From: Trichosporon coremiiforme
Taxonomy: Eukaryota; Basidiomycota; Tremellomycetes; Trichosporonales; Trichosporonaceae
Assembly (NCBI GenBank): GCA_039545355.1
Contig: BCJJ01000003.1
Coordinates: 558,001-622,000, forward strand
Direction of reading: 5' to 3'
DNA: 64,000 nt
The notes under the pieces are model-generated. The model ran no database searches. It was not told the DNA's origin and worked only from the letters and a program-made list of their open reading frames with translations. The position numbers and the translations under genes were made by a program. How positions within the stretch are numbered: the first letter of the stretch is position 1; each line of letters starts with the position of its first letter. Shown one piece after another: positions 36,681-46,747 of the stretch.

Positions 36681-39345
36681 CTAGTTGACCTCGTCCTCAT
36701 ACGGCCGCTCCTCGGGCTGCGGGTCCTCGGCCTCCTCGCGCATCTCAGCGAGTCGTCTCCGCATCGCCTGGTGTGTCAGCTAACGTACATCTGCTCCAGC
36801 TGTCCCCTTCAACACTCGCCACTCTAGCCATGTGACTTCGGAGTGATGCGACGTTGGAGCAGCAGGCCCGACAACTGGCGTAACGGCCAGCCTGACGACC
36901 CAACTCACCTTCTCGGTCCTCGTCGGCGGCACGCGACGACAGATCAGAGCTCCAACGAGCGCCATAAACCCGCCAAAGCGGAGGACCCACGCGACGCCCG
37001 TCTTGTTCTCCAACCCGGGGTCCAAGTTGGGATCCCCGTCTGCGATGCGGAAGATGACAGACGCAACGATCGCGACCTGGTGTCAGCTAACTGTCCGCAA
37101 CTCTAGCTGGCCCTTCGCAAGTAAGTTACTCACAATAAACTGCGGCAGCACAATGGCAAGGTTATGAATACCCATGATCGTGCCGCCCGCCACGGGCCCG
37201 TGGGTGATGTATTCCTGCCCTGCGCCCTCTAGGTCTGTAGCCGAGTAACTCCTGTTCTTGAGACCTGGTCTCGCCCTCGTAGGAGACTCAGGGTGGCTGC
37301 GGGTACTCCGTAACGAGCCGCCGGGACTTTCCATCGTGCCGTAGTACACGGTCTGGGACACGCCCGAGCCAGGAGGCGGTTGGGAGCGTGCCTCGAGTTC
37401 CTTCAAGAACTCCATCATCATCGCGAATGGCACCCAGCACGCTACGGCCCAGCAGATGCCGACGAGCGCGATCATGACCGTCGCCTGCCACACGGTTGTG
37501 ATGATGAAGGTCGACATCATCAGGATGAAGAAGAACACGAGCGCGAACGTCCACACGTTGCGCAGCATGAAGGGCACTGCGATGTCAGCTCCGCTAAGAG
37601 AAGGCAGCTGGGGGGTATTCACTCCTCGGCAGCTTCAACGGCTGCCCGTCACGCGCCGCGTCCGCCTTCCACTGGCGCACCATCTCGCGCACACGCGCCG
37701 TCTCGGCGGCAGCGGCCCGGTCGCGCAGCGCGCTCTCGGGACTCTCGACAGGCGTCTCGACCTCCTCCCCCTCGGTCGGCTTCAGAAGTCGGCGGTCGCG
37801 GTCCGCCAGTTTCGGGAGCACCGTTCCAGCGATGATCGCAACTGGGCGTTAGCTATGACAGAGGAGCAGCCAGCTCACTAAAGGAGTGAATCAGGAGCGC
37901 AAAGCTGCCGACACGAGTCGCGTAGTTCCGGTCAGGCTCTCTGCCGATTTCGTGCGCCATGACTTCGGCAACGTACGTCGTCGAGTAGAATAGGAACGGG
38001 AACCAGCCCATGAACGCTGCGATCTGGACCTGCGGTGTCAGCTAAGGAGGCATTGCTGCAGCTCACCATGCACATGCGCCTGACGGGCCGGGGGAGGCTA
38101 AGAACCGCCTCGTGGATGGTGTTGATCATGTCTCGGAACTTTGAGCGGCGGCCGAAGAGCTGCGGCCTCTCGCTCTCCTCGAACGTCGCACAGGTGATCC
38201 ACACCGTAGTGATCAGAATGACGAGGGCAACGACGCACAGCTTGCGGAACTGGTCCCCACCCAGGAGACGGAGCACCGGCACCTTGTTCAGGTTCAGGAA
38301 GCCGAGCGTGAACCCTACAATGTTGCCGATGTGGTTGAAGCGCCCGTTCCACGCGTTCGCGGAGTTGATCTGCTCGCTCGGCGTCACGTCGAAGACGAGG
38401 CAGCGCAGGGCCGCTTGCAGGCTGCACTTGTTAGCTAGTTGCTAAGTGGTCACGTAGCTGAATAGACATACCCGTTCAGAGCTAAGTCGAGGCAGTAGAA
38501 ACAGAACACGGCAATCAAGATGGCGACCTTCTTGACCTATATGGCGTCAGCTTCAGCCACAAAATAAGCTCACCATCTTCTGTGTGTTCGGGTCCCAGTC
38601 GCCCTGCCCGCCGCCGATGATATCGACGATCGCCCTGGCGACCGGCTGCGTGAACGCGAGCCCGATGCCGCTGATCACGAGCAGCCCCGTGCTCATGACG
38701 ACCCAATATCGGCGCCTGTAGCGACTCGTCGACGAGTCCGAGATCGCGCCAATGAGAGGCTGTACCACGAGACCGGAAATGGGTCCCGCGAGCCAGACGA
38801 GCGACGTCAGTTCCTCGCTGAGACCCAGGCCGAGGAGATATGGCGTTCCGTAGCCGAGCTCGACACTCCATGCAATCTGTCGTCAGCTACAGCTGAGAAG
38901 TTCATGAGCTCACCTGGCTACCACCCATGGAGACGGTGAGCGCAATCAGCTGCAATGTGCTCAGCCGCAGCGCCTCCTTCGGCGGCGGCGCGATGCGAGA
39001 CATGCCGCTATCCCCAAAATGCGGCGGGGACGAGCCGGATCCATTGACGCGGCGCGCGGAGGGCGACTCAGGCTCCCTCGCCATCCACCCGTTCCCATTG
39101 CTCCGGGAGGTGGGGGACATGAGGCTCGACAAGCTCGTGTACCGGACCTGCTCCTGGCTCCCGGCGCCGGTCGAGGGTCGTCCGTGGCCGAGCTCATTGC
39201 CGTTGCCATTCGTGGTGGTGTTAATCTGGGTCGGGTTGGGCAGCGTCAGCTCCGAGCTCCTAGTTCGTGAGCCACGAGCACTAGGCGGCGTGCGCCCAAA
39301 GTTGCGGATGGGCGAGTCGCGCGGACTCAGGCCGAGACTGGACAT
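36681..39345 (-). CDS. Sucrose/alpha-glucoside-type H+ symporter (GPH/SUT-like, MFS fold)
   Basis: Predicted plasma-membrane disaccharide-proton symporter with about 12 membrane segments, in roughly 740 codons split by about eight introns. After a Ser-rich cytosolic N-terminus of about 120 residues it reads LSTLQLIALTVSMGGSQIAW, SVELGYGTPYLLGLGLSEEL, LVWLAGPISGLVVQPLIGAI and SDSSTSRYRRRYWVVMS. These correspond to plant SUT and S. pombe Sut1 (the GG.Q..W, GPISG..VQP..G..SD..TSR..RR signature). The central loop is Arg/Glu-rich. A later cytosolic loop holds PGGSLRSTRSHPESPTRARP. The final exon (AMRRRLAEMREEAEDPQPEE) is cytosolic and acidic, after a 137-nt intron. The exact sugar is inferred from the family. 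Confidence 0.85.
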
Positions 39346-39920
39346 AATCGATAGGGATGGATGAGTGAGTGAGCGGAGTCGAGACGCAATAGCTCAAGCT
39401 GGTGGCGACAGAGACGCCAGGCACGGGTCGCCGCTGATCGCAGCCGAAGGGCGGATACGTCAGTGGCCGTTAACGTTATGCCTCCTGGCCCCCCAGCCGC
39501 GTGCTGTGCCCCTCGATTCGGCATTCCGAATGGCTCTGAAGTGACAACCAAGTCTTTGACGTGACTTCTCTCGTGAGCAATGATGATTCTGTGGGGAAAG
39601 TCTCTGAGGTGCAGTAGACAGCAGAGAGCAGCTCGCATAGAAGAAGCGGACGGCGCCGAGGTTGCCGCATCAGCCAGATGGCCAGGAACGCCCTTCCGGT
39701 ACGTGACCAGAAGCCAATTTGGTTGCGCGTTTACCAGAGATTTTCCTCATTTCGCGACACGAGGAACCCGTAGAACTTTGTTCAAAGGTATGAACGCTCG
39801 TATACGTGCACATAAAACATCCGCATGCATCAGATGCGCGAAAACCCAGGTTTTCGAGGAAATGCTGACATGCTGCGGGAGATATACCTGGAGTCCTCAC
39901 ACAAAGCATCGAAAAATAAT
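39346..39920. other. Intergenic region before the tRNA gene
   Basis: About 0.6 kb upstream of the transporter and the tRNA. The right half is lower in GC than its surroundings. No gene signal seen. Confidence 0.55.
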
Positions 39921-40007
39921 GGTCTGATCGTATAACGGTTAGTACACAAGATTCTGAGGTTTTCTGACCAAGTTCTTGTAATCTGGGTTCGATTCCCAGT
40001 CGGACCT
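39921..40007 (+). tRNA. tRNA-Gln (anticodon CTG) with a 15-nt intron
   Basis: The acceptor stem GGTCTGA pairs with TCGGACC (one G-T pair), followed by discriminator T as in fungal tRNA-Gln. D stem GTAT/GTAC, anticodon stem CAAGA/TCTTG, T arm CTGGG-TTCGATT-CCCAG. The anticodon-loop region is 22 nt; removing GGTTTTCTGACCAAG, which starts one base 3' of the anticodon, leaves the 7-nt loop TTCTGAT with anticodon CTG and a 72-nt mature body. That is the canonical place for a nuclear tRNA intron. Confidence 0.93.
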
Positions 40008-40011
40008 TCCC

Positions 40012-40015
40012 TTTT
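40012..40015 (+). terminator. Pol III terminator of the tRNA-Gln gene
   Basis: TTTT occurs four bases after the discriminator base, as expected for RNA polymerase III termination. Confidence 0.6.
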
Positions 40016-40285
40016 GCGGTTTAACCGCCTGTGTGCTTGCGCACTGGACTTTCATCACCTCGGCATTGCCCAAGCTGCAGTGTCGGCCATAACAGACCAC
40101 CAGCTGACCTCAGTGGTGCCTCAGGCACTCTCAGTCGTACTTAGGCTATGTGCATTGCATCTGCTTACTTCTGTCTTTACAATGATTATACACACTGAAT
40201 TCGCTATTTCTGTCCTGATGCCGTCAATCGCTGTATTCTCGGCGCATTCCACCCATACACCGTCGCCCTACCAAGAGACAAGATC

Positions 40286-42053
40286 TCAAGCCGACTTCTC
40301 AGGGATGTTCTTCTTGAACCACTGTGCGGTCAGCATTCTGTCAATTCGGGCTTGAATCGGAGCATTCTCGGCCACCATCCCTTGCCTCGGTCACTTGAGT
40401 GTCCGGCGGCGTTAATACGCCGGGCCATTCGGGCCTATACCGCTCGGGCAGGGAGAGGCAGGGAGATGCAGTAGTGTTCAGAACGCAGGGCTCCGCACTT
40501 GCGTGTGGAGAGTCACTCACCTCGCTGACGGCGTACGCCGAGTCCTTGGGTGTGCGCTCGAATGTGTCGTAGTCGACGCGGACGCATCCGAAGCGGGGAC
40601 CGAGACCCGAGGCCCACTCAAAGTTGTCATGGAACGACCAGGCAAAGTAGGAGCGGATGTCGGCGCCGTCCTCGATCGCGCCCTTGACGGCGTCGAGGTA
40701 GCCGCGGTAGTACGCGACGCGGTCTGCGTCTTTGACGGCCTCTTCCGCGCTCATCTGGCTCTCGCCCTTGACGGCGTACCCATTCTCGGTGATGTAGATC
40801 GGCTTCTGGTACTTCTTGTAGAGATAGTTGAGGTGCTTCCTGAATCCCCAGGGGACGTCGCGGAGCCAGCCGAGGTCGGACTCGGGCGCGATCTGGCTGC
40901 CGTCCGGACGGTCGAAGCACAGCGTCGTGTTGCCGTTGATCTCGTCCTCGACCACGCATCCAGCCTTGATCGTGTTCGTCGTGTAGAAGTTGCAGCCGTA
41001 GAAGTCACTCGAGCCGTGCACGAGCTTCAGCTCCTCGTCCGTGAACGTCGGCAGGCGGTCGCCGAGCATCTCGCGCATCGACTGCGGGTAGTAGCCCAGA
41101 TAGACCGGGTCCGCGAACCAGCCGATTGCGGCGTCCATCTTGTCCTGCGCCGCCTTGACGTTCTCGGGCGACTCGTCCCAGGGCTCAACCCAGTCGCCGT
41201 TGAGGGTGATGCCGATCTCGCCGCCTTGGGTCGGCTTGAACTCGTCGCGGTAGATCTTGACCGCATGGGCGTGAGCGAGGATGAGGTGGTGGGCGACGAT
41301 CCAAGGCTCGCTGTTGCTCTTGTGGCCGGGCGCGAAAGCGCCGGCATAGTGTCCCAGGCCGGCGACGACCCACGGCTCATTCAGCGTAAGCCAGTGCTTG
41401 ACCTTGCCGCCCCAGCGGTCGAAGCAGAGCCGCGCGTACCGCTCAAAGTCGGGGATGATGCGGCGCGACAGCCACCCACCGTACTTCTTGTAGAGGGCGA
41501 GGGGGAGGTCCCAGTGGTACAGCGTCACGAAGGGGGTCATGCCGAGGCGGAGACACTCGTCGATGATCTCGTCGTAGAACTTGAGCCCGGCCTCGTTCAC
41601 GGGGTCCTCAGCGCCGCCGTTGGGGATCACGCGCGGCCACGAGATCGAGAAACGGTACGAGTTGACGCCGAGAGACTTCATGACTGGGCGTTAGCGCTGC
41701 GAGCGAAGCGAGCCGGCGAAGGCGAGCCAGCCAAGGGCGAGCCGACGAAGCGAGCCTAGCGGCACGGTGTCCCGATGCTCTCAAGGCTGAGCCCAGCGAC
41801 AGTTGTATTGGGAAAGGCTTTGGTGCAACTCACGAGCCAGATCCTCCTTCCAGTGGGTGTAGAAGTCAGTCGTGCGCGAGACCTTGGCGCCGTCGGCGAT
41901 GGCGCCCGGCTTCTCGCAGAAGTAGTCCCAGATGCTGTCGCCCTTGCCGGCAGCGACGTCCTGCTCCTTGCTTCCAGACTCCATCTGGGCCGCGGCGGTC
42001 GCAAAGCCCCACATGAAGTCGGGGCGGAGGGCGGGCTTGCTGTCGATAGTCAT
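40286..42053 (-). CDS. GH1 beta-glucosidase
   Basis: Hydrolyses beta-glucosides such as cellobiose; no signal peptide, so probably intracellular. Exons 41834-42053, 40521-41683 and 40286-40321 give exactly 472 residues, typical for GH1. The N-terminal signature is FMWGFATAAAQMESGS. The acid/base Glu lies in TLNEPWVVAGLG, the nucleophile Glu in ITENGYAVKG, with SYFAWSFHDNFEWASGLGPR near the end. The last exon was found by splicing a 199-nt intron (40322-40520): AYAVSE joins WFKKNIPEKSA and TGA, the usual GH1 ending, whereas reading through gives an unrelated tail. Intron 1 (150 nt) is rich in GCGAGCC-type repeats. Its neighbour on the same strand is the disaccharide transporter, across the tRNA. 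Confidence 0.93.
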
Positions 42054-42685
42054 TGTGTCTCTTCAGTCGGGTTCGGGGTCGGTGAGGGGGTTGCTCCGTC
42101 CAAGTCGAGAGTCGAAAGAGTGTGAGTAGCGAGAGTGAGTGAGAGTGAGAGTAAGTGAATCGAGCAAGCTCGAGAGGGATGGGGGTACAAGGCAGCTCGC
42201 GGACATCTTTATACTCAACCGGAAAGTTGGACCTTTCGGCGAGAAACGCGCCGGCGCCGGAGCAACGCATAGCGGAGCGAGCAAATGGCCCTGTCGAGCG
42301 AGGTGCAAGACGAGGGCGGCGAAAACACAGCGGACATGAGCGGGTGCTGGCCCGGGGATAATCCGAACTTCATCCGGAGAAAACGGCCCGTTTAAAGACC
42401 CCCGCTCACGCCCCCCAATCTCCGTTCCCCGCGTCCTGCTGCTGTACGGGAGACTTACGCGCAGATCGATTATTGCACGCTGCGCTGACAAAAGTTTCCG
42501 ACACATGCACGGGGGGGTCGAGCGCCAATACACTGCGCCGACGAGTGCTGACGCCAGGGCCCCGCAAGCTGCGCGTGGCTCCGCAGAGGAGCTGGCCGGC
42601 CCATTTCACTTCCCCACACATGCACATGCATTCGGCCGCTTTCGGCCCATATCTTATCTAAATCGTGGGTTGCTTTGAAACTATA
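42054..42685. other. Intergenic region, promoter of the beta-glucosidase
   Basis: About 0.6 kb; GAGTGAGA-type repeats at 42119-42160 lie just upstream of the GH1 start. No coding signal. Confidence 0.6.
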
Positions 42686-44419
42686 CTACCACTCACGCAC
42701 CGCACCGTCCGGGCCACGGAAGAGGGGGTTCTGCCATGGGTCCAGCTTGCCCGCCTCCTCTGCCTCGGCGCGAATCAGATCCTCGTCCAGCTCGATGCCA
42801 AGCCCGGGGCCCGTCAGGAGCGAAATGTGCCCCTCCTTGACCTTGAAGACTTCGGGGTTCTTCATGTACGTGAACAGGTCGGCTCCGACGTTGTAGTGCA
42901 TCTGGCGTCAGCGCGTCATGGGATGCGAGTGGAATGCGTCACGGGTCATCTCGGGACTGTGAAGAGGTACCCATGCCGTACCGCCGTACCCACCTTCCAG
43001 CTCATCTCGCAGATGACAAAGTTCGGGGTGCTGAACCCGACCTGCAGCGAGGCGGCAAACGCGATCGGCCCTGGTCGTCAGCTTGCAAGCGCTAGTATTT
43101 GAGCCCCAAAGGGACCGACAGGGGAACGCTGCATTCCAGGGGGGGACCACACTCCACAGAGCTCGAGCGCTCGGTGGGCTCGGTTCCGGCTCGGCAGCGC
43201 TAGCACTGTTGACGGCGTCGGGCTGGCCGCGCTCCGTACTCACCTAGCGGACAGTGCGGTGCCACACCGATATCGTAAGCTCTATGCATTAGTCTCGATG
43301 CGCATGCATCATGGCGGGGGAGGTGACTCACTCGGCCATGATGGCGATCTTGCGCGTTTCCGAGATACCACCTGCGTGCGCGATATCCGGCTGGATGATG
43401 TCGATGCAGCCCGCTTCGAAGTAGGGGCGGACGTCGGCGCGAGTAAAGAGGCGTTCTCCAAGCTATAATCAGCTAGGAACCACAGCGCAAAGGCTTACAG
43501 CAATGGGGATCGAAGTCTTGTTGTACAGGTCCTTCATCTCGTTGATGAGACCGGGAAGCAGCGGTTCCTCGATGAAGAGCGGGCGATGGGGCTCAAGCTG
43601 CTGGGCGAGCTGCTTCGCCATGGCCTTGTGCACGCGGCCATGGAAGTCAAGTCCCGCGTCCATGCCCAGGCTCTTGATGTCTGCGAGGCGCTGGACGGTC
43701 TCGTCGAGCGCGTGCGGGGAGTCGAGCCATCCGATCGACTCGGTTGCGTTCATCTTCACCTTCGTGAAGCCTTGCGCCTTGCGCACCTGGGCCTGCTCGA
43801 GCACGTCGGAGGGACGGTCGCCCCCGACCCAACCGTATACTTCACAGCGCTCACGCACAGCGCCTCCGAGCAGCTGCCAGACCGGCACGCCGAGGACCTT
43901 CCCTTTGATGTCCCTTTCGTCAGCTTAGGTTCAGCCACAGTGGGCAATGGTGGCTCGCCGCGCACGCCAGGCCAGGAACTCACCAAAGCGCGATGTCGAT
44001 GCCCGACATCGCCGACATGAGCACCTCGCCCCCGCGGTAGAATCGGTGTCGGTACAGGTACGTATAGATGTCCTCGATGTTGAGCGCGTCCCAACCCACG
44101 ATGCTGGAGCGTCAGCGGGAGTGAAAGTCTCCGAGCGGGACGTAACTCACCGGCGCTCAATATCCTTCAGTGTGCCTTGGACAGCCTCGGTGTGACCCTC
44201 CAGCGTGCCTTCGCCCCAACCTACGACGCCGCCCTCTGTTTCAATCCGTACGAAGAGCCATCGCGGACGCACGTAGAAGTTCTCCACCTTCTTGATCAGT
44301 GTCGAGCCAGGAACGCGGGCTGAAGGGTGGGGCTGGGCGGGCGCCGAGCTTCGGATTCCCGCTTTGTACTTGGCTGCAAGCTCTGACGGGGGGAGATAGA
44401 TGGCCTCGCGGTCAGCCAT
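42686..44419 (-). CDS. D-galactonate dehydratase-like enolase-superfamily enzyme
   Basis: Predicted to convert D-galactonate (or a related aldonate) to its 2-keto-3-deoxy form. Seven exons (44151-44419, 43984-44103, 43499-43913, 43332-43462, 43244-43281, 42994-43070, 42686-42901) join in frame to 421 residues. Family features: [57 protein letters not shown], the D.H pair in [49 protein letters not shown] and the catalytic His of [14 protein letters not shown]. The last of these is split by introns on both sides of a 38-nt exon. The N-terminus is about 50 residues longer than bacterial DgoD. This is the second sugar-acid dehydratase in the window, from another subgroup than the one at 1321-2895. 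Confidence 0.9.
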
Positions 44420-46747
44420 GGTGAGTGATGATGTTGAAGGTGGGCTGTGGGTCGCTTCAAGTAGTGTTGAGGAACGCCATCGAGACTGTCAGTGTGACAG
44501 TCCGGGACGTCGGGCCGGACTTGCCGCAACCGTCAGATACCGGGGGAACCGGAGTTGGCCGTTGACAGCCACGAGAGCCACGAGAGAGCCACGAGAGCAT
44601 GGAAGAAAGGCACAGTTGCCCGTCGCCTCTCCCTGGTGCTAGTCCCAGTGCACTCGGTCTCGTCGTTTCCTGGCGTCGCATTCCAGATGTGATCTAAGGT
44701 TGAGAGTTCAGAGGTTGTTCAATAGTGACCGACCGACCAGACAGGCCATGGGCCATGGGGAGAATCGTGATGTCGAGAGTTGAGAGAAGGCGGATTCGAA
44801 TGTTACGAGAGATGTCTCAGATTTTTATGCTTGGAAGATGGGATTAAATGGGAATGGAAGGAGCACTGAAACCAGTGGTGGGTTCGAAGATCGGAGGCGT
44901 TTGAAGGACCCGGGGGCCCTTGACTGTGTCCTGGGAAGGAGGGGAAGGACGGGGCCAAGAGACGAGAAGAGCGTCGCGGATTGGAGTTGTGATCGGTTGA
45001 GAGGCATCTGTCGGGGTGCGGGCTGATCCCACGTACAGGGATGCGGAGGGCTTGGAATGGCGTCTTGACTGATGATGGGGTTGAGATGAGACGTGGTGCT
45101 GCGAGTGCGGGTATGCGGGTGTGCGGTGGACGACGCTGGGCTGTGAGCCTGAGCGCGCTGTACAGTGGGCGGACGTACGCACGCACTACTCGGTCCACAT
45201 TAGCAAACAAGGTTTATGAAGGCACACTTTGGCCAGGGCAGGCACGTGGGGACCTTGGCTTCCCCATGGCGTTTGCACCGCCAGTCCGTTATGCACCAAG
45301 CGGTCGGTCCCTGGCTCTCCCTGGTTATCCCTGGTGAGACCCTGGGAGACTGACGTGGGACACAAGGGACAGTGAGTACCTTAGGGACCGAGCCTCACCG
45401 CCATTACAACATGTCAACACCCCCAATGCACACCGCCCGTACCACTCACGGCCTCTGACCTGGGCCTCGTCCTCGATCCTTGATCCGCCACACCCCGCAT
45501 CCGCCCAAGGCGCCCAAAGTGACCCCGAGCTCCGAGCCAATGCGCCAACGCGCCAAAGCGCCAATGCCATCCTGGTCCTGGGCGTGTCGTAACATCCTGC
45601 GTACCTCGCGTAACCATTTTGCCCTTCTCCACCCTTATGCCCAACCACCGTCTGCACACTCGACCACCCCGCCCAGTCAATTCCACCGTTCTGCTCGGCT
45701 ACGGTACGGCACCTTGGGGTCCAATCCTACCATTCCTAATACCTCCTGACCTCATCCCTCTCGCGTCTCTCCTCGCTTTCCTTGCTCCGCACACCCTACG
45801 CCTGCATGTCTCCGCCGCGATCACTTGTATCATTCCTGATCCTGACCGACCGACCGACCGCGCAGCCATAAAAAGCACTTGGGCCACTCCTCGTCCATAC
45901 TGCCCGTCTGTCAACACTAATCAAGCAATCTTAAATCGCCGCCAGCAGGGACACGGCCCTCCCCTCTCCCTCTCCCTCTCCCTCTCTGGCCTCTTCGGGC
46001 CTTCCGTGTCCCTCGTCGACTCCTCGTCGTCCCTCTCGGTTCCTCTTGGTCCCTCGCCGCCCCTTGCTTGACCCTCGCCGCTCTCCTAGATCCTGCGGTC
46101 CTTCATCCCCCCTCCGCAATCACGCGCACATCAACCTCACCTCCTGGTCTCCTCCCCGCCCGGCTCCGACACTGTATGCACTGCGGCCTGCGGTTTGGGT
46201 AGCGGTGTACGGTATCCGGTCGACGTCTCGTAACTCGTCGCCTCTTGGGCAATGGGTCCTTGGCTCCGCTTGCATTTGAGTTTTGGCTTGCGACCAACCC
46301 AACCCTGCAGTGCGACTACTGCGGCCAGGTTTCCGTACACACACACACATACACATCATACACACGGTGATTACTCATTACCCAAAACTGGCCACTGCGT
46401 TTGTTGTTACGACTTTCTATTCCTCTCATTCCACCTTGACCTCCCTCTTTCCCACTCTCACAAACCTCTTGTCCACGCCTCGCCGCTTAACTTCCGTCGA
46501 TCCCCACCGTCACCGCCCAGCGTACAGATCACAGGGTCGGCTGTTGTTGCCCAGTGAGGCCCTTGCTGCGTATCGTTTGCGCCCTACCGTGTTGCGCGCC
46601 GCCCTAGCGCACAGTCAGATTCTCTACAACCGATCGGCACTAGCAAGTCTCGACAATCTCGCGCGGTCATTCCGCTAGCTCGGGCGCTGAGATCTCGGCG
46701 CGCACCAACTTTGTCACCTCTCCATTTCTCGCTCACCATCCACATCC
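44420..46747. other. Long divergent intergenic region
   Basis: About 2.3 kb between the galactonate dehydratase-like gene (-) and the first SET-like gene (+). No protein-like ORF. The right part is pyrimidine-rich, with CCCTCT repeats at 45961-45986 and a CA-rich stretch at 46336-46366, probably promoter and long 5' leader of the plus-strand gene. Confidence 0.55.
45961..46366 (+). repeat. CCCTCT repeat and CA-rich tract
   Basis: About four CCCTCT units at 45961-45986, and an imperfect CA microsatellite at 46336-46366. Both precede the first SET-like gene and resemble the tracts before the Num1-like gene. Confidence 0.7.
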
